Positions 1-8,417 of a DNA stretch of 64,000 nucleotides are shown in pieces (position 1 is the first letter of the stretch; each line of letters starts with the position of its first letter). The translations under genes were made by a program, and so were the position numbers. Origin of the DNA: CBDDCA01 sp965218205 (GTDB lineage: Bacteria; Spirochaetota; Spirochaetia; WTKD01; G963693115); contig OZ244590.1 of the NCBI GenBank assembly GCA_965218205.1, positions 1,736,001-1,800,000 of the forward strand, in the 5' to 3' direction. Under the pieces are notes generated by a model. That model was given only the letters and a program-made list of their open reading frames with translations, was not told where the DNA came from and ran no database searches.

Positions 1-560
1 ACCGAATTACAGCACTGTGCTATATCACGCGCGAGAGAACGGACATAAGTACCACTTGAAACATGCAGAAACAATGTAAGCACAGGAGCTTCATACTTGA
101 TAATTGAATAAGAAAAAATATTCACCTCACGTGGAGCTATTTCAAACTGTTCTCCTCTTCTTGCTCTTTTAGATGCCCGTTCCCCATGTATATGCACGGC
201 AGAATACTGTGGAGGACTTTGTAAAATAGTGCCAGTAAAATTGAGAGAAAGAGCTTTTTCAATATCTTCTAACTGAGGAACAGGAGCTTCTGCTATGACA
301 GTTCCTTCGGGGTCTAAGGTATCTGTAGTTTTTCCAAAACAAATTTCTGCAACATATGTTTTAGGCAATCTAAGAAAAAATTGGCTTAATCGTGTAGCTT
401 TATTGAGCAGAACAATGAGCAATCCTGATGCAAATTTATCTAAAGTACCACAATGCCCAATTTTCTTACATTGCACACTTTTTTGTACTTGTTTAATTGC
501 TGTATGAGAGGTAATGCCTTTTGGTTTATTGAGTAACAACACAAGAGGATGAGAAAGCAT
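1..560 (-). CDS. truB: tRNA pseudouridine(55) synthase TruB, C-terminus cut by window edge
   Basis: Makes pseudouridine-55 in the T-loop of tRNAs. The first 186 codons read on the minus strand from an ATG at 560. They contain the family's catalytic-Asp motif as GHCGTLDKFASGLL (residues about 35-48, Asp in GTLD), the KTYVAEICFGKTTDTLD block and the GTYVRSLARDI motif near the window edge. The start ATG shares its A with the rbfA stop (TAATG overlap), so it is translationally coupled as last gene of the nusA-infB-rbfA-truB operon. The 3' end lies outside the window. Identity is certain; nothing unusual apart from K in place of the usual P after GTLD. Confidence 0.97.
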   Translation of the reverse strand, partial: MLSHPLVLLLNKPKGITSHTAIKQVQKSVQCKKIGHCGTLDKFASGLLIVLLNKATRLSQFFLRLPKTYVAEICFGKTTDTLDPEGTVIAEAPVPQLEDIEKALSLNFTGTILQSPPQYSAVHIHGERASKRARRGEQFEIAPREVNIFSYSIIKYEAPVLTLFLHVSSGTYVRSLARDIAQCCNS

Positions 561-985
561 TATTCTGTCTTTTGTATATCTATTTCTTGTGTATCTGTCT
601 CTTGTGTGCTTGTCTCGTTTGTACTTTCTTTTTCTGGTACTATTTCTAGGGTTTGAATTGTATCTAATACAGTATTTGCTTTTATAAGTACATCAGTTGC
701 CTTAAAAAACAGCTTGGGAGTGTATTTCCATGTATGCTTTTTTGCTATAGTATGTTGTATAAAACCGCGTGCATGATTTAATATATCAGCGTTCTGTTGT
801 ATTTTTTCTAGTTCAAAATACGCTGACACATATACAGCACAAGAGGTTAAATCTTTACTGAGTGTGGCTTGCACCACAGATATTCTATGCGACAAACGAG
901 GATCTTTTATTTTACCAGTAATGATAAGAAAATTGATTTCTTCAAGTAAAATCTGTTGCATCCGTTCAACTTTATGGGTAAACAT
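560..985 (-). CDS. rbfA: Ribosome-binding factor A
   Basis: KH-like factor that helps 30S maturation of the 16S rRNA 5' region. The protein begins MFTHKVERMQQILLEEIN and shows the RbfA pattern of basal helix, KDPRL, then SKDLTSCAVYVS strand and the C-terminal helix with P-KLFF. I chose the ATG at 985 because an AGGAG Shine-Dalgarno sits about 8 nt upstream; a longer reading frame to 1033 adds 16 non-conserved residues. The last 25 residues are a Glu/Thr/Gln-rich tail with repeated TQE units, not part of the family fold. It follows infB by 69 nt and overlaps truB. Confidence 0.93.
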   Translation of the reverse strand: MFTHKVERMQQILLEEINFLIITGKIKDPRLSHRISVVQATLSKDLTSCAVYVSAYFELEKIQQNADILNHARGFIQHTIAKKHTWKYTPKLFFKATDVLIKANTVLDTIQTLEIVPEKESTNETSTQETDTQEIDIQKTE

Positions 986-1054
986 AAAAACTCCTGTACT
1001 CCCTTGTATAGTTTTTTTATATATAATAATCAATAATAAAACATTAGCTTCGCC

Positions 1055-3427
1055 TTAAAGAGTACGAGCTATAGTTATTTCCTTAAACACCTTTATCGTA
1101 TCTCCAACCTTAAAATCATTAAAGCTATCAATACCTATACCACACTCAAAGCCCTTATCAACACTATTGACATCATCTTTGAGACGTTTTAATGATGATA
1201 TATTTCCAGAAAATATGTTTGCATTATCTCTAAATACCTTTGCTATAGCATTACGTTCTACCACTCCACTCAGTACCTTAGAACCAGCAATAGTACCAAT
1301 TTTAGAAATCTTAAATATATCTAAAACTTCAATTTCAGCAATTTCTTCTTCTTTTACTTCTGGGCGTAATAATGAGTTTAGCTTTTCGGTAGCTTTTTCT
1401 ATAATAGTAAAAATAATACTGTGACGATCAATAGTCACTTTTTCTTGTAATGCAAGATGAGAGATTTTACTATTTGGTCTAATATTAAAAGCAATAATAT
1501 CAGCATGACTTGTAGAGGCAAGCATAATATCACTTTCATTGATCTGACCAGTCGATGATTGAATAACTTTTACTTTTACTTCATCATTTCCTAAAAGGAA
1601 TAAAGCACTCTGAATTGCTTCAACCGAGCTATATACATCCCCTTTAATAAGTACATTATAGTATTCTACCTTATCTGCTTCAATCGTAGAATATAAATTA
1701 TCGGTGGTAACTTTGGTAACATTTTCACTTGCGGTATGCCTATCTAACTCTTGCCTATTTGTTGATACTTGCTTTGCTACTTTTTCACTCTCAGTAACTT
1801 GAAAAGGATCTCCTGCAGAAGGAGCTTCTTCTACTCCAATAAGTTCAACAGAAACACCAGCAAAGCATTCTTTAACACTATTTCCTAAATCATCATAAAT
1901 AGCTCTTACTTTTCCATTATAAATACCAGCAACAAAAGGATCGCCCACACGTAATATTCCATTTTGAACAAGCACTGTCAATACAATACCTCTTCCTTTT
2001 TCGATTCTAGATTCCAAAATAGTACCTTTTGCCTTTGCTTTGTTGCTTGCTTTTAAGTCTAACATTTCAGATTGCAATAGTACCTGTTCAAACAAATCAT
2101 CAATACCAGTATTTTTTAATGCAGAAATTCGACACACAGGAATATCTCCTCCCCATTCTTCGGGGAGTAAATTATGCTCACTTAGCTCTTGTAAAATCTT
2201 CTCTTCATTGATATCAGGCAAATCCATTTTATTTAAGGCAACAACAATAGGAATCTTTGCTTCTAACGCTAAACGGATAGACTCTTCGGTCTGAGGCTTA
2301 ATTCCATCGTTAGCTGCTATCACCAATACAATAATATCGGTAATAGAAGCTCCTCTGGAGCGAATCTTAGAAAAAGCAAAGTGGCCTGGAGTATCAAGTA
2401 CGGTAACAACCGAATCTTTCACTTTCACTTGATATGCACCAATATGCTGAGTGATGCTTCCATGTTCATTTTCAACTACATTGCTCCCGCGTAACAAATC
2501 AAGCAAAGTTGTCTTTCCATGATCAACATGTCCCATAATAGTAATTACAGGAGGACGAGATATTATAACATCATCTTTTATTTCAGTCTCTTCAATAATT
2601 GTCTGTTCATATAAAGAAATAAGCTCAACTTCACATTCATATTCTGCAGCAAGCAACTGTGCTGTCTCATAATCTATGGCAGAGTTAATAGTAGACATAG
2701 TACCTAAAGACATAAGTTTTGTAAGAAGATCCGATGATTTTAGATTCATTTTCTTTGCAAGCTCTGCAATAGTTATCGTTTCCATTATCTTGATTTTTTT
2801 AGGAACAGGGTTTAGCTGATGCACTGTTTTTTTGCTTACAAACTTAATCTGTTTTTCTTTGTCTTGCTTCTTTTTGCTGATAAAAACTCTCTTTCTGGTA
2901 GTTTTATAGCTCTTTTTATTAGCGTTTGATGAAGCAAAACTTTTTTGTTGCGACTCTTGAGGAACAAATTGTGTACCAGAAGGACTTGTGCTTGATCCTT
3001 TATTCTGATTTACAGAAACAGTTTCTTTTGAAGCGTTCTGACGACTCGTTCTTGGTGTCCTAGTTTTTTGCTTCTCTTCTTCAATTTTTTTCTGTTCCTC
3101 TTTTGCTTTCTTTTTAGTACTTGTACGTAGATCAGTAACTCCAACAGTATCAGGTAATATTTTCTCTCCATATAAAGATTTAACTACATTACTATTACTA
3201 GGACTAGGACTTACTGAGGTACTGTCTGATGATTTTTGTGTCTCAGGGCTACTCTGAGGTTTAGAGTTTTTTTTCAGTTTTATCTTCAGCTTTTTTTTAG
3301 CATCTTTTTCTCCAGAATTATTTGTAGGTATAGCAGTAGCAGGTTTCTGTAAGAGCTTTGTTTTTCTTACTTTCCCATTCTCTGGAGTATTTTCTGATGT
3401 AGTGCCAGTATCTTTGTTATTTGACAT
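1055..3427 (-). CDS. infB: Translation initiation factor IF-2
   Basis: GTPase that brings fMet-tRNA to the 30S start complex. 790 aa: a Lys/Ser/Pro-rich low-complexity N-terminus (about 1-210), an IF2 N-terminal helix domain (METITIAELAKKMN, about 215-260), then the G domain with GHVDHGKT (299-306), DTPGH (345-349) and NKMD (399-402), followed by domains II-IV ending near residue 790. It lies 133 nt downstream of nusA. There is no Shine-Dalgarno before the ATG; a TATAAT stands 9 nt upstream, suggesting an additional own promoter and possibly a very short leader. Confidence 0.98.
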   Translation of the reverse strand: MSNNKDTGTTSENTPENGKVRKTKLLQKPATAIPTNNSGEKDAKKKLKIKLKKNSKPQSSPETQKSSDSTSVSPSPSNSNVVKSLYGEKILPDTVGVTDLRTSTKKKAKEEQKKIEEEKQKTRTPRTSRQNASKETVSVNQNKGSSTSPSGTQFVPQESQQKSFASSNANKKSYKTTRKRVFISKKKQDKEKQIKFVSKKTVHQLNPVPKKIKIMETITIAELAKKMNLKSSDLLTKLMSLGTMSTINSAIDYETAQLLAAEYECEVELISLYEQTIIEETEIKDDVIISRPPVITIMGHVDHGKTTLLDLLRGSNVVENEHGSITQHIGAYQVKVKDSVVTVLDTPGHFAFSKIRSRGASITDIIVLVIAANDGIKPQTEESIRLALEAKIPIVVALNKMDLPDINEEKILQELSEHNLLPEEWGGDIPVCRISALKNTGIDDLFEQVLLQSEMLDLKASNKAKAKGTILESRIEKGRGIVLTVLVQNGILRVGDPFVAGIYNGKVRAIYDDLGNSVKECFAGVSVELIGVEEAPSAGDPFQVTESEKVAKQVSTNRQELDRHTASENVTKVTTDNLYSTIEADKVEYYNVLIKGDVYSSVEAIQSALFLLGNDEVKVKVIQSSTGQINESDIMLASTSHADIIAFNIRPNSKISHLALQEKVTIDRHSIIFTIIEKATEKLNSLLRPEVKEEEIAEIEVLDIFKISKIGTIAGSKVLSGVVERNAIAKVFRDNANIFSGNISSLKRLKDDVNSVDKGFECGIGIDSFNDFKVGDTIKVFKEITIARTL

Positions 3428-3436
3428 ATAGTAATG

Positions 3437-3442
3437 ATTATA
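3437..3442 (-). promoter_or_regulatory. Candidate -10 element of infB
   Basis: TATAAT on the minus strand, 9 nt before the infB ATG, with no Shine-Dalgarno between. Would give a leader of only about 2-3 nt. No strong -35 seen. Confidence 0.4.
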
Positions 3443-3560
3443 CTATGTATTGATAAAAGTGTACACTAGCCTACAGAAGTGCAGTATCTGAGAATACCCT
3501 ATAGCTAGCTTGATATACATCAGGGCTATGAATAGTCCGTTTCAATCCAATAGTGCCGTG

Positions 3561-5168
3561 CTATTCTTCTTCAACTTGTATTTTTTCTCTTATGGTGCTT
3601 TCTATAAGAGAAATTTCATCTTCTGTCAACACATCAATGGTATGTAATAAACTATCAGAATATTTTTCTACCAAATCATATAGATTTGAAAAACCAGCTT
3701 GCTTTAGCTTTTCTTCTATCGTTGCATCTAATTCTAATACTTCTATTGATAATTCATCAACATTATAGTCATCATCACTCTGTGTAGTCTCTGGCTCAGG
3801 ATCATACGCTGCTTGATTCTGGATAGCATCATCGGTAATGTCTGTTGTAGCTTCTTTTGTAGCACTGCTAGTCAATGCTCCCGATTCATCTTCAACAAAA
3901 TCTTCTAAACTCACTTTTACCATCTGTATATCTTCATTGCTAAGCCCATATCTTTTGAGATCATCATCACTTTGTTTTAATAAATCTTCAATAAATATAA
4001 TATTATGGTCTTGGAGCTTACTTACCACAGCAGTATTAAGAGCAGTAAGTTCTGCCACCTTATCAATATCAACCTCTTCAGAATCAACTGTGGTATCAGG
4101 AAGAATTTTTACAAAATCATCAGAGCTTTGCATCTCCTTAAACTGCTCTACAGTTTTTACATTAATTTGCCAATTAGTTAATCTATTAGCAAGACGAATA
4201 TTAAGCCCTAACTTTCCTATTGCAATAGAAAAATCTTCTTCATCCACCACTGCAATAGCAGTTCTTTTTGCATAATCTGTTATAATTACTTGTTTTACTT
4301 CTGCAGGAGAAAGAGAGTGATAAATGTATTTCAAAGGTTCTGGATCATACTTTAATATGTCAACTCTTTCTCCATCCAACTCTAGGGTAACATTGTTAAT
4401 TCTCACACCTTTTGCACCAATACAGGTCCCTACAGGGTCAATTTCAGAATGGGTAGAATGAACCGCAATTTTAGTACGATACCCTGGCTCACGAACAATA
4501 TTGATAATCTCAATACTTCTATCATATAGTTCAGGAACTTCAAGTTCAAATATCTTTTTTACAAAATCTTTATGACTTCGTGTTAAAACAATATCAACTC
4601 GAGAACCGCGGTGTTTTACTTCATGAATCAACGCCTTAATACGTACCCCTGGCCCAAAAGAATCACGTGGAGATTGAAATTTTTTAGGCAATATTCCTTC
4701 TGCTTTCCCTAAATCTACAATAACATTATTTTTTTGTTCACGAACATAATACCCTATCACTATTTCACCTTGCTTATTATTGTATTCAGAAAAAAGTGTA
4801 TCTCCTTCAAAATTCTGTAATAATACATGAGCTTTTTGGCTGGCAGCAAGAATTTCCGTTCTTGAAAACTCATCAGGTTTTACTTCTTCTAGTAACTGAT
4901 CTCCGACAACACAATCAGGTTGCAATAATCTAGCATCCTCTAATGATATTTCTCTTATCGTATCTTGAGGTTGCTCGACAATCAATTTCTTTGCGTACAA
5001 AGTTACTTCTGACATTTCATCGTTAATATCTACCACAGCATGATCATCAGTACCAAACTTTTTTTTGAAAGCAGCTTTGAGAAAACTATCAATAACAACA
5101 CGAATAAGATCATCCGTGAGACCACTATTTGTTTTTAATTCTTGTATGATACTTGCTAATTGTGACAT
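3561..5168 (-). CDS. nusA: Transcription termination/antitermination factor NusA
   Basis: RNA polymerase-binding elongation factor. 535 aa: N-terminal domain (about 1-125), S1 domain (about 130-200, with GYYVREQKNNVIVDLGKAEGILP), KH1 (with VRIKALIHEV and REPGYRTKIAVHS), KH2 (CIGAKGVRINNVTLELDGERVDI and the GKLGLNIRLA block at about 325-335), then two helix-hairpin-helix-like acidic repeats to residue 535. Start ATG has an AAGG 8 nt upstream. First protein gene of the nusA-infB-rbfA-truB cluster; the usual rimP gene is not upstream. Confidence 0.97.
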   Translation of the reverse strand: MSQLASIIQELKTNSGLTDDLIRVVIDSFLKAAFKKKFGTDDHAVVDINDEMSEVTLYAKKLIVEQPQDTIREISLEDARLLQPDCVVGDQLLEEVKPDEFSRTEILAASQKAHVLLQNFEGDTLFSEYNNKQGEIVIGYYVREQKNNVIVDLGKAEGILPKKFQSPRDSFGPGVRIKALIHEVKHRGSRVDIVLTRSHKDFVKKIFELEVPELYDRSIEIINIVREPGYRTKIAVHSTHSEIDPVGTCIGAKGVRINNVTLELDGERVDILKYDPEPLKYIYHSLSPAEVKQVIITDYAKRTAIAVVDEEDFSIAIGKLGLNIRLANRLTNWQINVKTVEQFKEMQSSDDFVKILPDTTVDSEEVDIDKVAELTALNTAVVSKLQDHNIIFIEDLLKQSDDDLKRYGLSNEDIQMVKVSLEDFVEDESGALTSSATKEATTDITDDAIQNQAAYDPEPETTQSDDDYNVDELSIEVLELDATIEEKLKQAGFSNLYDLVEKYSDSLLHTIDVLTEDEISLIESTIREKIQVEEE

Positions 5169-5241
5169 AATTGTAACCTTTTCTTTAGAAACACATTGTA
5201 TTTACTCCATTATATACAACATAGTAAAAGACTGTTAGTAC

Positions 5242-5315
5242 TGGGTAGTACTGGACTTGAACCAGCGACCTCTTGCATGTCAAGCAAGCACTCTAACCAA
5301 CTGAGCTAACCACCC
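5242..5315 (-). tRNA. tRNA-Val (GAC)
   Basis: Read on the minus strand the segment folds into a full cloverleaf: acceptor GGGTGGT/ACTACCC with one G-T pair, D-arm GCTC/GAGT, anticodon stem CTTGC/GCAAG with loop TTGACAT (anticodon GAC), T-arm GCTGG/CCAGT with TTCAAGT loop. Discriminator base A at 5242; CCA is not encoded. It stands 73 nt upstream of nusA on the same strand and may be read through into it. Confidence 0.96.
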
Positions 5316-5323
5316 TTTTCTCT

Positions 5324-5779
5324 CTACATACTATGATATCCTATATAAAGTATTGTATCTGCATCTTTTTTTCCTAAAAATAACATATTAATAGTATTAT
5401 ATGGTATTATCTTCATTTTTTTTTCATTTAAGGAATATGTAAGCTCTTTCTCATTATCACGCAAATCATTATGTAACTTACATAGTATCATTCCTGCAAT
5501 ATTAGTATACAGAAGATCATAATCTATTTCTTTTTTAATCTGCTTTAATCCATAATACGCTGTATCCATAAATACTGAAAAAGATGTAGAGGTAAACCCA
5601 ATATATACCTGTAACTCAACAGCCCCATGCTTTATAGTATAGAGATACCAATATACCCCTTTACTATTACATAGTACATCAGAACATTCATCGCCTGTTA
5701 CATTACTATAAGAAAGACTAAATACTTTTTGTATAAGCAATTCACTCGCAGAACATATGCTTGATTCAACTTTTAGCAT
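5324..5779 (-). CDS. Conserved-looking protein of unknown function, 151 aa
   Basis: Not recognised. Starting at the ATG at 5779 it encodes a soluble-looking mixed alpha/beta protein with no signal peptide or membrane segment and a Cys-containing N-terminus (SSICSASE). It occupies the position upstream of nusA and tRNA-Val where many bacteria carry rimP, but I see none of the RimP signatures, so I do not call it that. There is no Shine-Dalgarno; a TATAAT ends 6 nt before the ATG, which predicts a leaderless mRNA. Upstream lies the flaA terminator hairpin, so it is a separate transcription unit. Confidence 0.6.
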   Translation of the reverse strand: MLKVESSICSASELLIQKVFSLSYSNVTGDECSDVLCNSKGVYWYLYTIKHGAVELQVYIGFTSTSFSVFMDTAYYGLKQIKKEIDYDLLYTNIAGMILCKLHNDLRDNEKELTYSLNEKKMKIIPYNTINMLFLGKKDADTILYIGYHSM

Positions 5780-5785
5780 TAGAAC

Positions 5786-5791
5786 ATTATA
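5786..5791 (-). promoter_or_regulatory. Candidate -10 element, leaderless gene
   Basis: TATAAT exactly 6 nt before the ATG at 5779, which would place the transcription start on the A of the start codon. Confidence 0.45.
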
Positions 5792-5804
5792 CAATGATAT
5801 AAAT

Positions 5805-5830
5805 AAAGCTGATACATATGTATCAGCTTT
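5805..5830. terminator. Bidirectional hairpin terminator between flaA and the 151-aa gene
   Basis: Perfect 26-nt palindrome with arms AAAGCTGATACAT/ATGTATCAGCTTT, followed on each side by an A/T-rich run. It lies 31 nt after the flaA stop and just upstream of the next gene's promoter. Confidence 0.65.
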
Positions 5831-5861
5831 TATTCTTATCTAATATAAATGTAAATGGCCC

Positions 5862-6884
5862 TTAATTTCCATTATCGACACTACTTGCATCACTGTTAGT
5901 CAAGTTATCAAGCGAGTAGTCCCATGCTTTTCTTTCTTCAAGAAAATCAAAATAGAGTTGCATATCTAACGCTTTAATCTGTGTAGATCTTTTTTCGTAG
6001 GTATTTTCTTCAATGATGTTCCATATTTCTTCGCTATCTATATCATTGTCTATAGATGTTTCTGCTTTATCCGATATAACACTAATATCTCCAACATACG
6101 TGACAAAATCAGGATTTTTATGATACGATGAATGCACTACTTTTATAGATTTTAAGACTAAGTCCGAAGAGTATTGTGGATATATTGGTAAGTTAATCCT
6201 TGTTGATGTATCTTTTATAAGATAATCGGGATTTTGCCATACTAACTCTCTCCATCCAATAAAATTAAGTGCTCCAAAAGGATATTCATAGGTATTTCCA
6301 TCAGAATCTTCTGTTACCACAAATATATGTTCTTCTTGGCGTAAGCCATATACAGTTATAGTTGCTTTATATATATCTCCAATATTATCTAAATACCCTT
6401 TCCCTTTATATGGACCAAATGGATCAAATTGACGTTGACTTATTGTACTAAAAGGGGAATACGGAGGCTTAATTTCTATAGCCATCTCATAATTGTAATC
6501 AGGAAAATAGGTACGTACCCCTAATACTTGCTGTCCAGCAAAGAGCTCACTTTCTTCATTTACCTTAGCTGCTTTCACTATACTTTTTGCAAGTACTTGT
6601 GGATACTGTAATGAGCTTTGCACCGATACTTTCCAATTTGGAATATCGTAACTTTGCCTAAGCCGATCCGCTTCAGCACCCTCTAGCTGTATCCCAAGAC
6701 TGGCTCCGTAATCATAGAATAAACCACTAGATCCCGTAATAGTAGTAAAATCCATTAAGGTGTGCCTATTACCACTATTTCTCTCTTCATCAGAGAGGCG
6801 AGGGAACGAAGTATTTTCTACTTGAGCAAACGCTATTAATGGGTACAATATCAACAATAATACCAAAAAAGTTTTTCTAAACAT
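5862..6884 (-). CDS. flaA: Flagellar filament outer-layer (sheath) protein, FlaA family
   Basis: Sheath protein of spirochaete periplasmic flagella. 340 aa with a Sec signal peptide (MFRKTFLVLLLILYPLIAFA, cleavage after AFA) and no lipobox. The mature part has the family's landmarks: NSGNRHTLMDF near the N-terminus, DIPNWKVSVQSS, VLGVRTYFP, IKPPYS, a central GKGYLDNIGDIYKATITVYGL block and FGALNFIGWRELVWQNPDYL. An AGGAGG Shine-Dalgarno lies 8 nt upstream. It stands alone, bounded downstream by a hairpin terminator. This gene is the main evidence that the organism is a spirochaete. Which of several FlaA paralogues it is cannot be said. Confidence 0.9.
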   Translation of the reverse strand: MFRKTFLVLLLILYPLIAFAQVENTSFPRLSDEERNSGNRHTLMDFTTITGSSGLFYDYGASLGIQLEGAEADRLRQSYDIPNWKVSVQSSLQYPQVLAKSIVKAAKVNEESELFAGQQVLGVRTYFPDYNYEMAIEIKPPYSPFSTISQRQFDPFGPYKGKGYLDNIGDIYKATITVYGLRQEEHIFVVTEDSDGNTYEYPFGALNFIGWRELVWQNPDYLIKDTSTRINLPIYPQYSSDLVLKSIKVVHSSYHKNPDFVTYVGDISVISDKAETSIDNDIDSEEIWNIIEENTYEKRSTQIKALDMQLYFDFLEERKAWDYSLDNLTNSDASSVDNGN

Positions 6885-6964
6885 AATTACATCCTCCTAA
6901 CATGGAATACTCCATATCTTACTATTTTTAGTTATTAGTTTACCTTATAGTATAAATAATAATA

Positions 6965-7252
6965 TTAAGTACTCTTTTTGTCAAGTGTAGACTTTTCTTT
7001 TTTTTCTTTTCGTAGTTTTTCAAAATAATGTATTCTTTTACGAAGTTTACGTTCAAACCCTCTCTCAGCTGGATGAAAAAACTTTTTTTCATCAATAGAG
7101 TCTGGAAAATAATTTTGCCCCGAAAATACATCCTCTGTATCGTGATCATATACATAGCCTTTTGAGTATCCCCATTCTTTCATTTTAGCAGTAGGAACAT
7201 TTAAGATATGAAGAGGAGGCATTTGATGGCTATACATTTTTACGATGTACAC
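6965..7252 (-). CDS. Orphan RarA/MgsA C-terminal domain protein, 95 aa or 90 aa
   Basis: The sequence MPPLHILNVPTAKMKEWGYSKGY followed by DHD, YFPDS, KKFFHPAERGFERKLRKRI matches the last 80-100 residues of the replication-associated recombination ATPase RarA (PLHLRNAPTKLMKELGYGKGY... type), but the AAA+ ATPase part is absent: directly upstream is the marR stop codon. It may be a remnant of a rarA gene or a stand-alone domain protein; the frame is intact and the hallmark residues are kept. GTG at 7252 or ATG at 7237 could start it; neither has a clear Shine-Dalgarno. It lies 9 nt after marR and is probably co-transcribed with it. Confidence 0.65.
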   Translation of the reverse strand: MYIVKMYSHQMPPLHILNVPTAKMKEWGYSKGYVYDHDTEDVFSGQNYFPDSIDEKKFFHPAERGFERKLRKRIHYFEKLRKEKKEKSTLDKKST

Positions 7253-7261
7253 ATAGCATTA

Positions 7262-7687
7262 CTAATTTACTTCTTGTTGAATAAATCTATCTAAAAGATT
7301 TTTTATCTCTTCTTTATTATTTGGCATATATTGTCTCTCAAAGGTAGAAAATACTTCAGATTCAATCATAGAGATATGGGGGATAATATATCTTCCTTTT
7401 ACGGTTAATTTTACATAATTACAGCGATGATCTATTTCATTCTTTTCAAAATGAATATATCCTATCTGCTCTAGCTTTTTTAGTAGTTGATGAATACTCA
7501 CTTTATCAGTGATAAGTTTTTTTGCTAATTCATTTTGTGTAGGAAAAATGCCTTGTTTTTCAAATTCATCAAGGAGCTGAAGAATACTTGCCTGTGTACA
7601 GTTTACCCCTAAAGCATGCAGAGAATACAAATACAGTCGCTCAAGTATCTTAGAAGATTTACTCATGAGCCAAAAAATAGATTTCAT
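7262..7687 (-). CDS. MarR-family winged-helix transcriptional regulator
   Basis: 141 aa. N-terminal dimerisation helix (about 1-35), helix-turn-helix TQNELAKKLITDKVSIHQLLKKLEQIGY (about 50-78) and the wing with EKNEIDHRCNYVKLTVKGR (about 80-98), then a C-terminal dimerisation helix. The DxR wing motif is present as DHR. Ligand and target are unknown. Followed after 9 nt by the RarA-like fragment. Confidence 0.85.
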   Translation of the reverse strand: MKSIFWLMSKSSKILERLYLYSLHALGVNCTQASILQLLDEFEKQGIFPTQNELAKKLITDKVSIHQLLKKLEQIGYIHFEKNEIDHRCNYVKLTVKGRYIIPHISMIESEVFSTFERQYMPNNKEEIKNLLDRFIQQEVN

Positions 7688-7775
7688 ATGTCTTATTGTA
7701 TAGTATACACAAAAAACAAATAAATTACATGTGTATTGTTTTGGGAATGGAAATTATATATAATTTGATATTAAA

Positions 7776-8417
7776 TCAAATATCACTTGATCTTATCTTG
7801 TTCAATTTATCAAAATTATTAAAAAAATCATCATTAAAACATTGATATTTATCTTTCTCTGTACCTTTCCCTTGATTTAACACTACCCCATCATTGTTTA
7901 TTCTAAGAGTCAATTTTTGATTATCTGTAATTTGATATGATGGTAATTCTATATTATCAAATTTATTTAATTCTGATATATGAAATATATAATAGTATGG
8001 TACTTTTACACCCTTTTCATTTTCTGATACTGCAATCCATACATAAAAAGTTCTATCATCCACATGATATTTTAAATTAGCATGAAAACTATAATTTCTA
8101 AAACTTTTGACTTTCTTAGCCATACCTTCAGATGTTTTTACTTGAAGAAATCTTTCAATAATTTTTAAATTTTTTCCCTCGCACTTATCACATAAGTCTG
8201 TAATTGCTTTTCTTGTTTTACCCTTATACGGTTTTCTTCTTATATATAAATTACTGAAATCTTCACATTTAGTACAATAGTATCTAGCTACTACAAAATC
8301 AATTTGTTCATCAATATAAGCACTATAGACCTGCCATCCTCTTTGGTGCAATTCTATAGCAAAACTCATTTCTCCATACAAGCCGATAATTCTTTTTTTA
8401 TCTTTTTCTTCAGGCAT
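7776..8417 (-). CDS. Predicted type II restriction endonuclease, PD-(D/E)XK fold with zinc-finger insert
   Basis: 213 aa. Catalytic pattern of the PD-(D/E)XK superfamily is visible: Glu16 (GLYGEMSF), Asp40 (QIDFVV) and Gln92-Val-Lys94 (FLQVKTSEG). Between the Asp and the QVK is an insert with two Cys pairs (C48/C51 and C76/C79), a likely zinc ribbon. It overlaps the 3' end of the methyltransferase gene by 52 nt in another frame, so the two are translated from one mRNA, the arrangement expected for a restriction-modification pair. Specificity cannot be read. Downstream, 88 nt separate it from the marR start. Confidence 0.72.
   Translation of the reverse strand: MPEEKDKKRIIGLYGEMSFAIELHQRGWQVYSAYIDEQIDFVVARYYCTKCEDFSNLYIRRKPYKGKTRKAITDLCDKCEGKNLKIIERFLQVKTSEGMAKKVKSFRNYSFHANLKYHVDDRTFYVWIAVSENEKGVKVPYYYIFHISELNKFDNIELPSYQITDNQKLTLRINNDGVVLNQGKGTEKDKYQCFNDDFFNNFDKLNKIRSSDI

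Noticed and set aside
5324..5779. Calling the 151-aa gene rimP
   Set aside because: Position fits, but none of the RimP sequence hallmarks is visible.
6940..7155. 71-codon minus-strand frame overlapping the RarA-like fragment
   Set aside because: It is an alternative frame of the same DNA with no conserved features.
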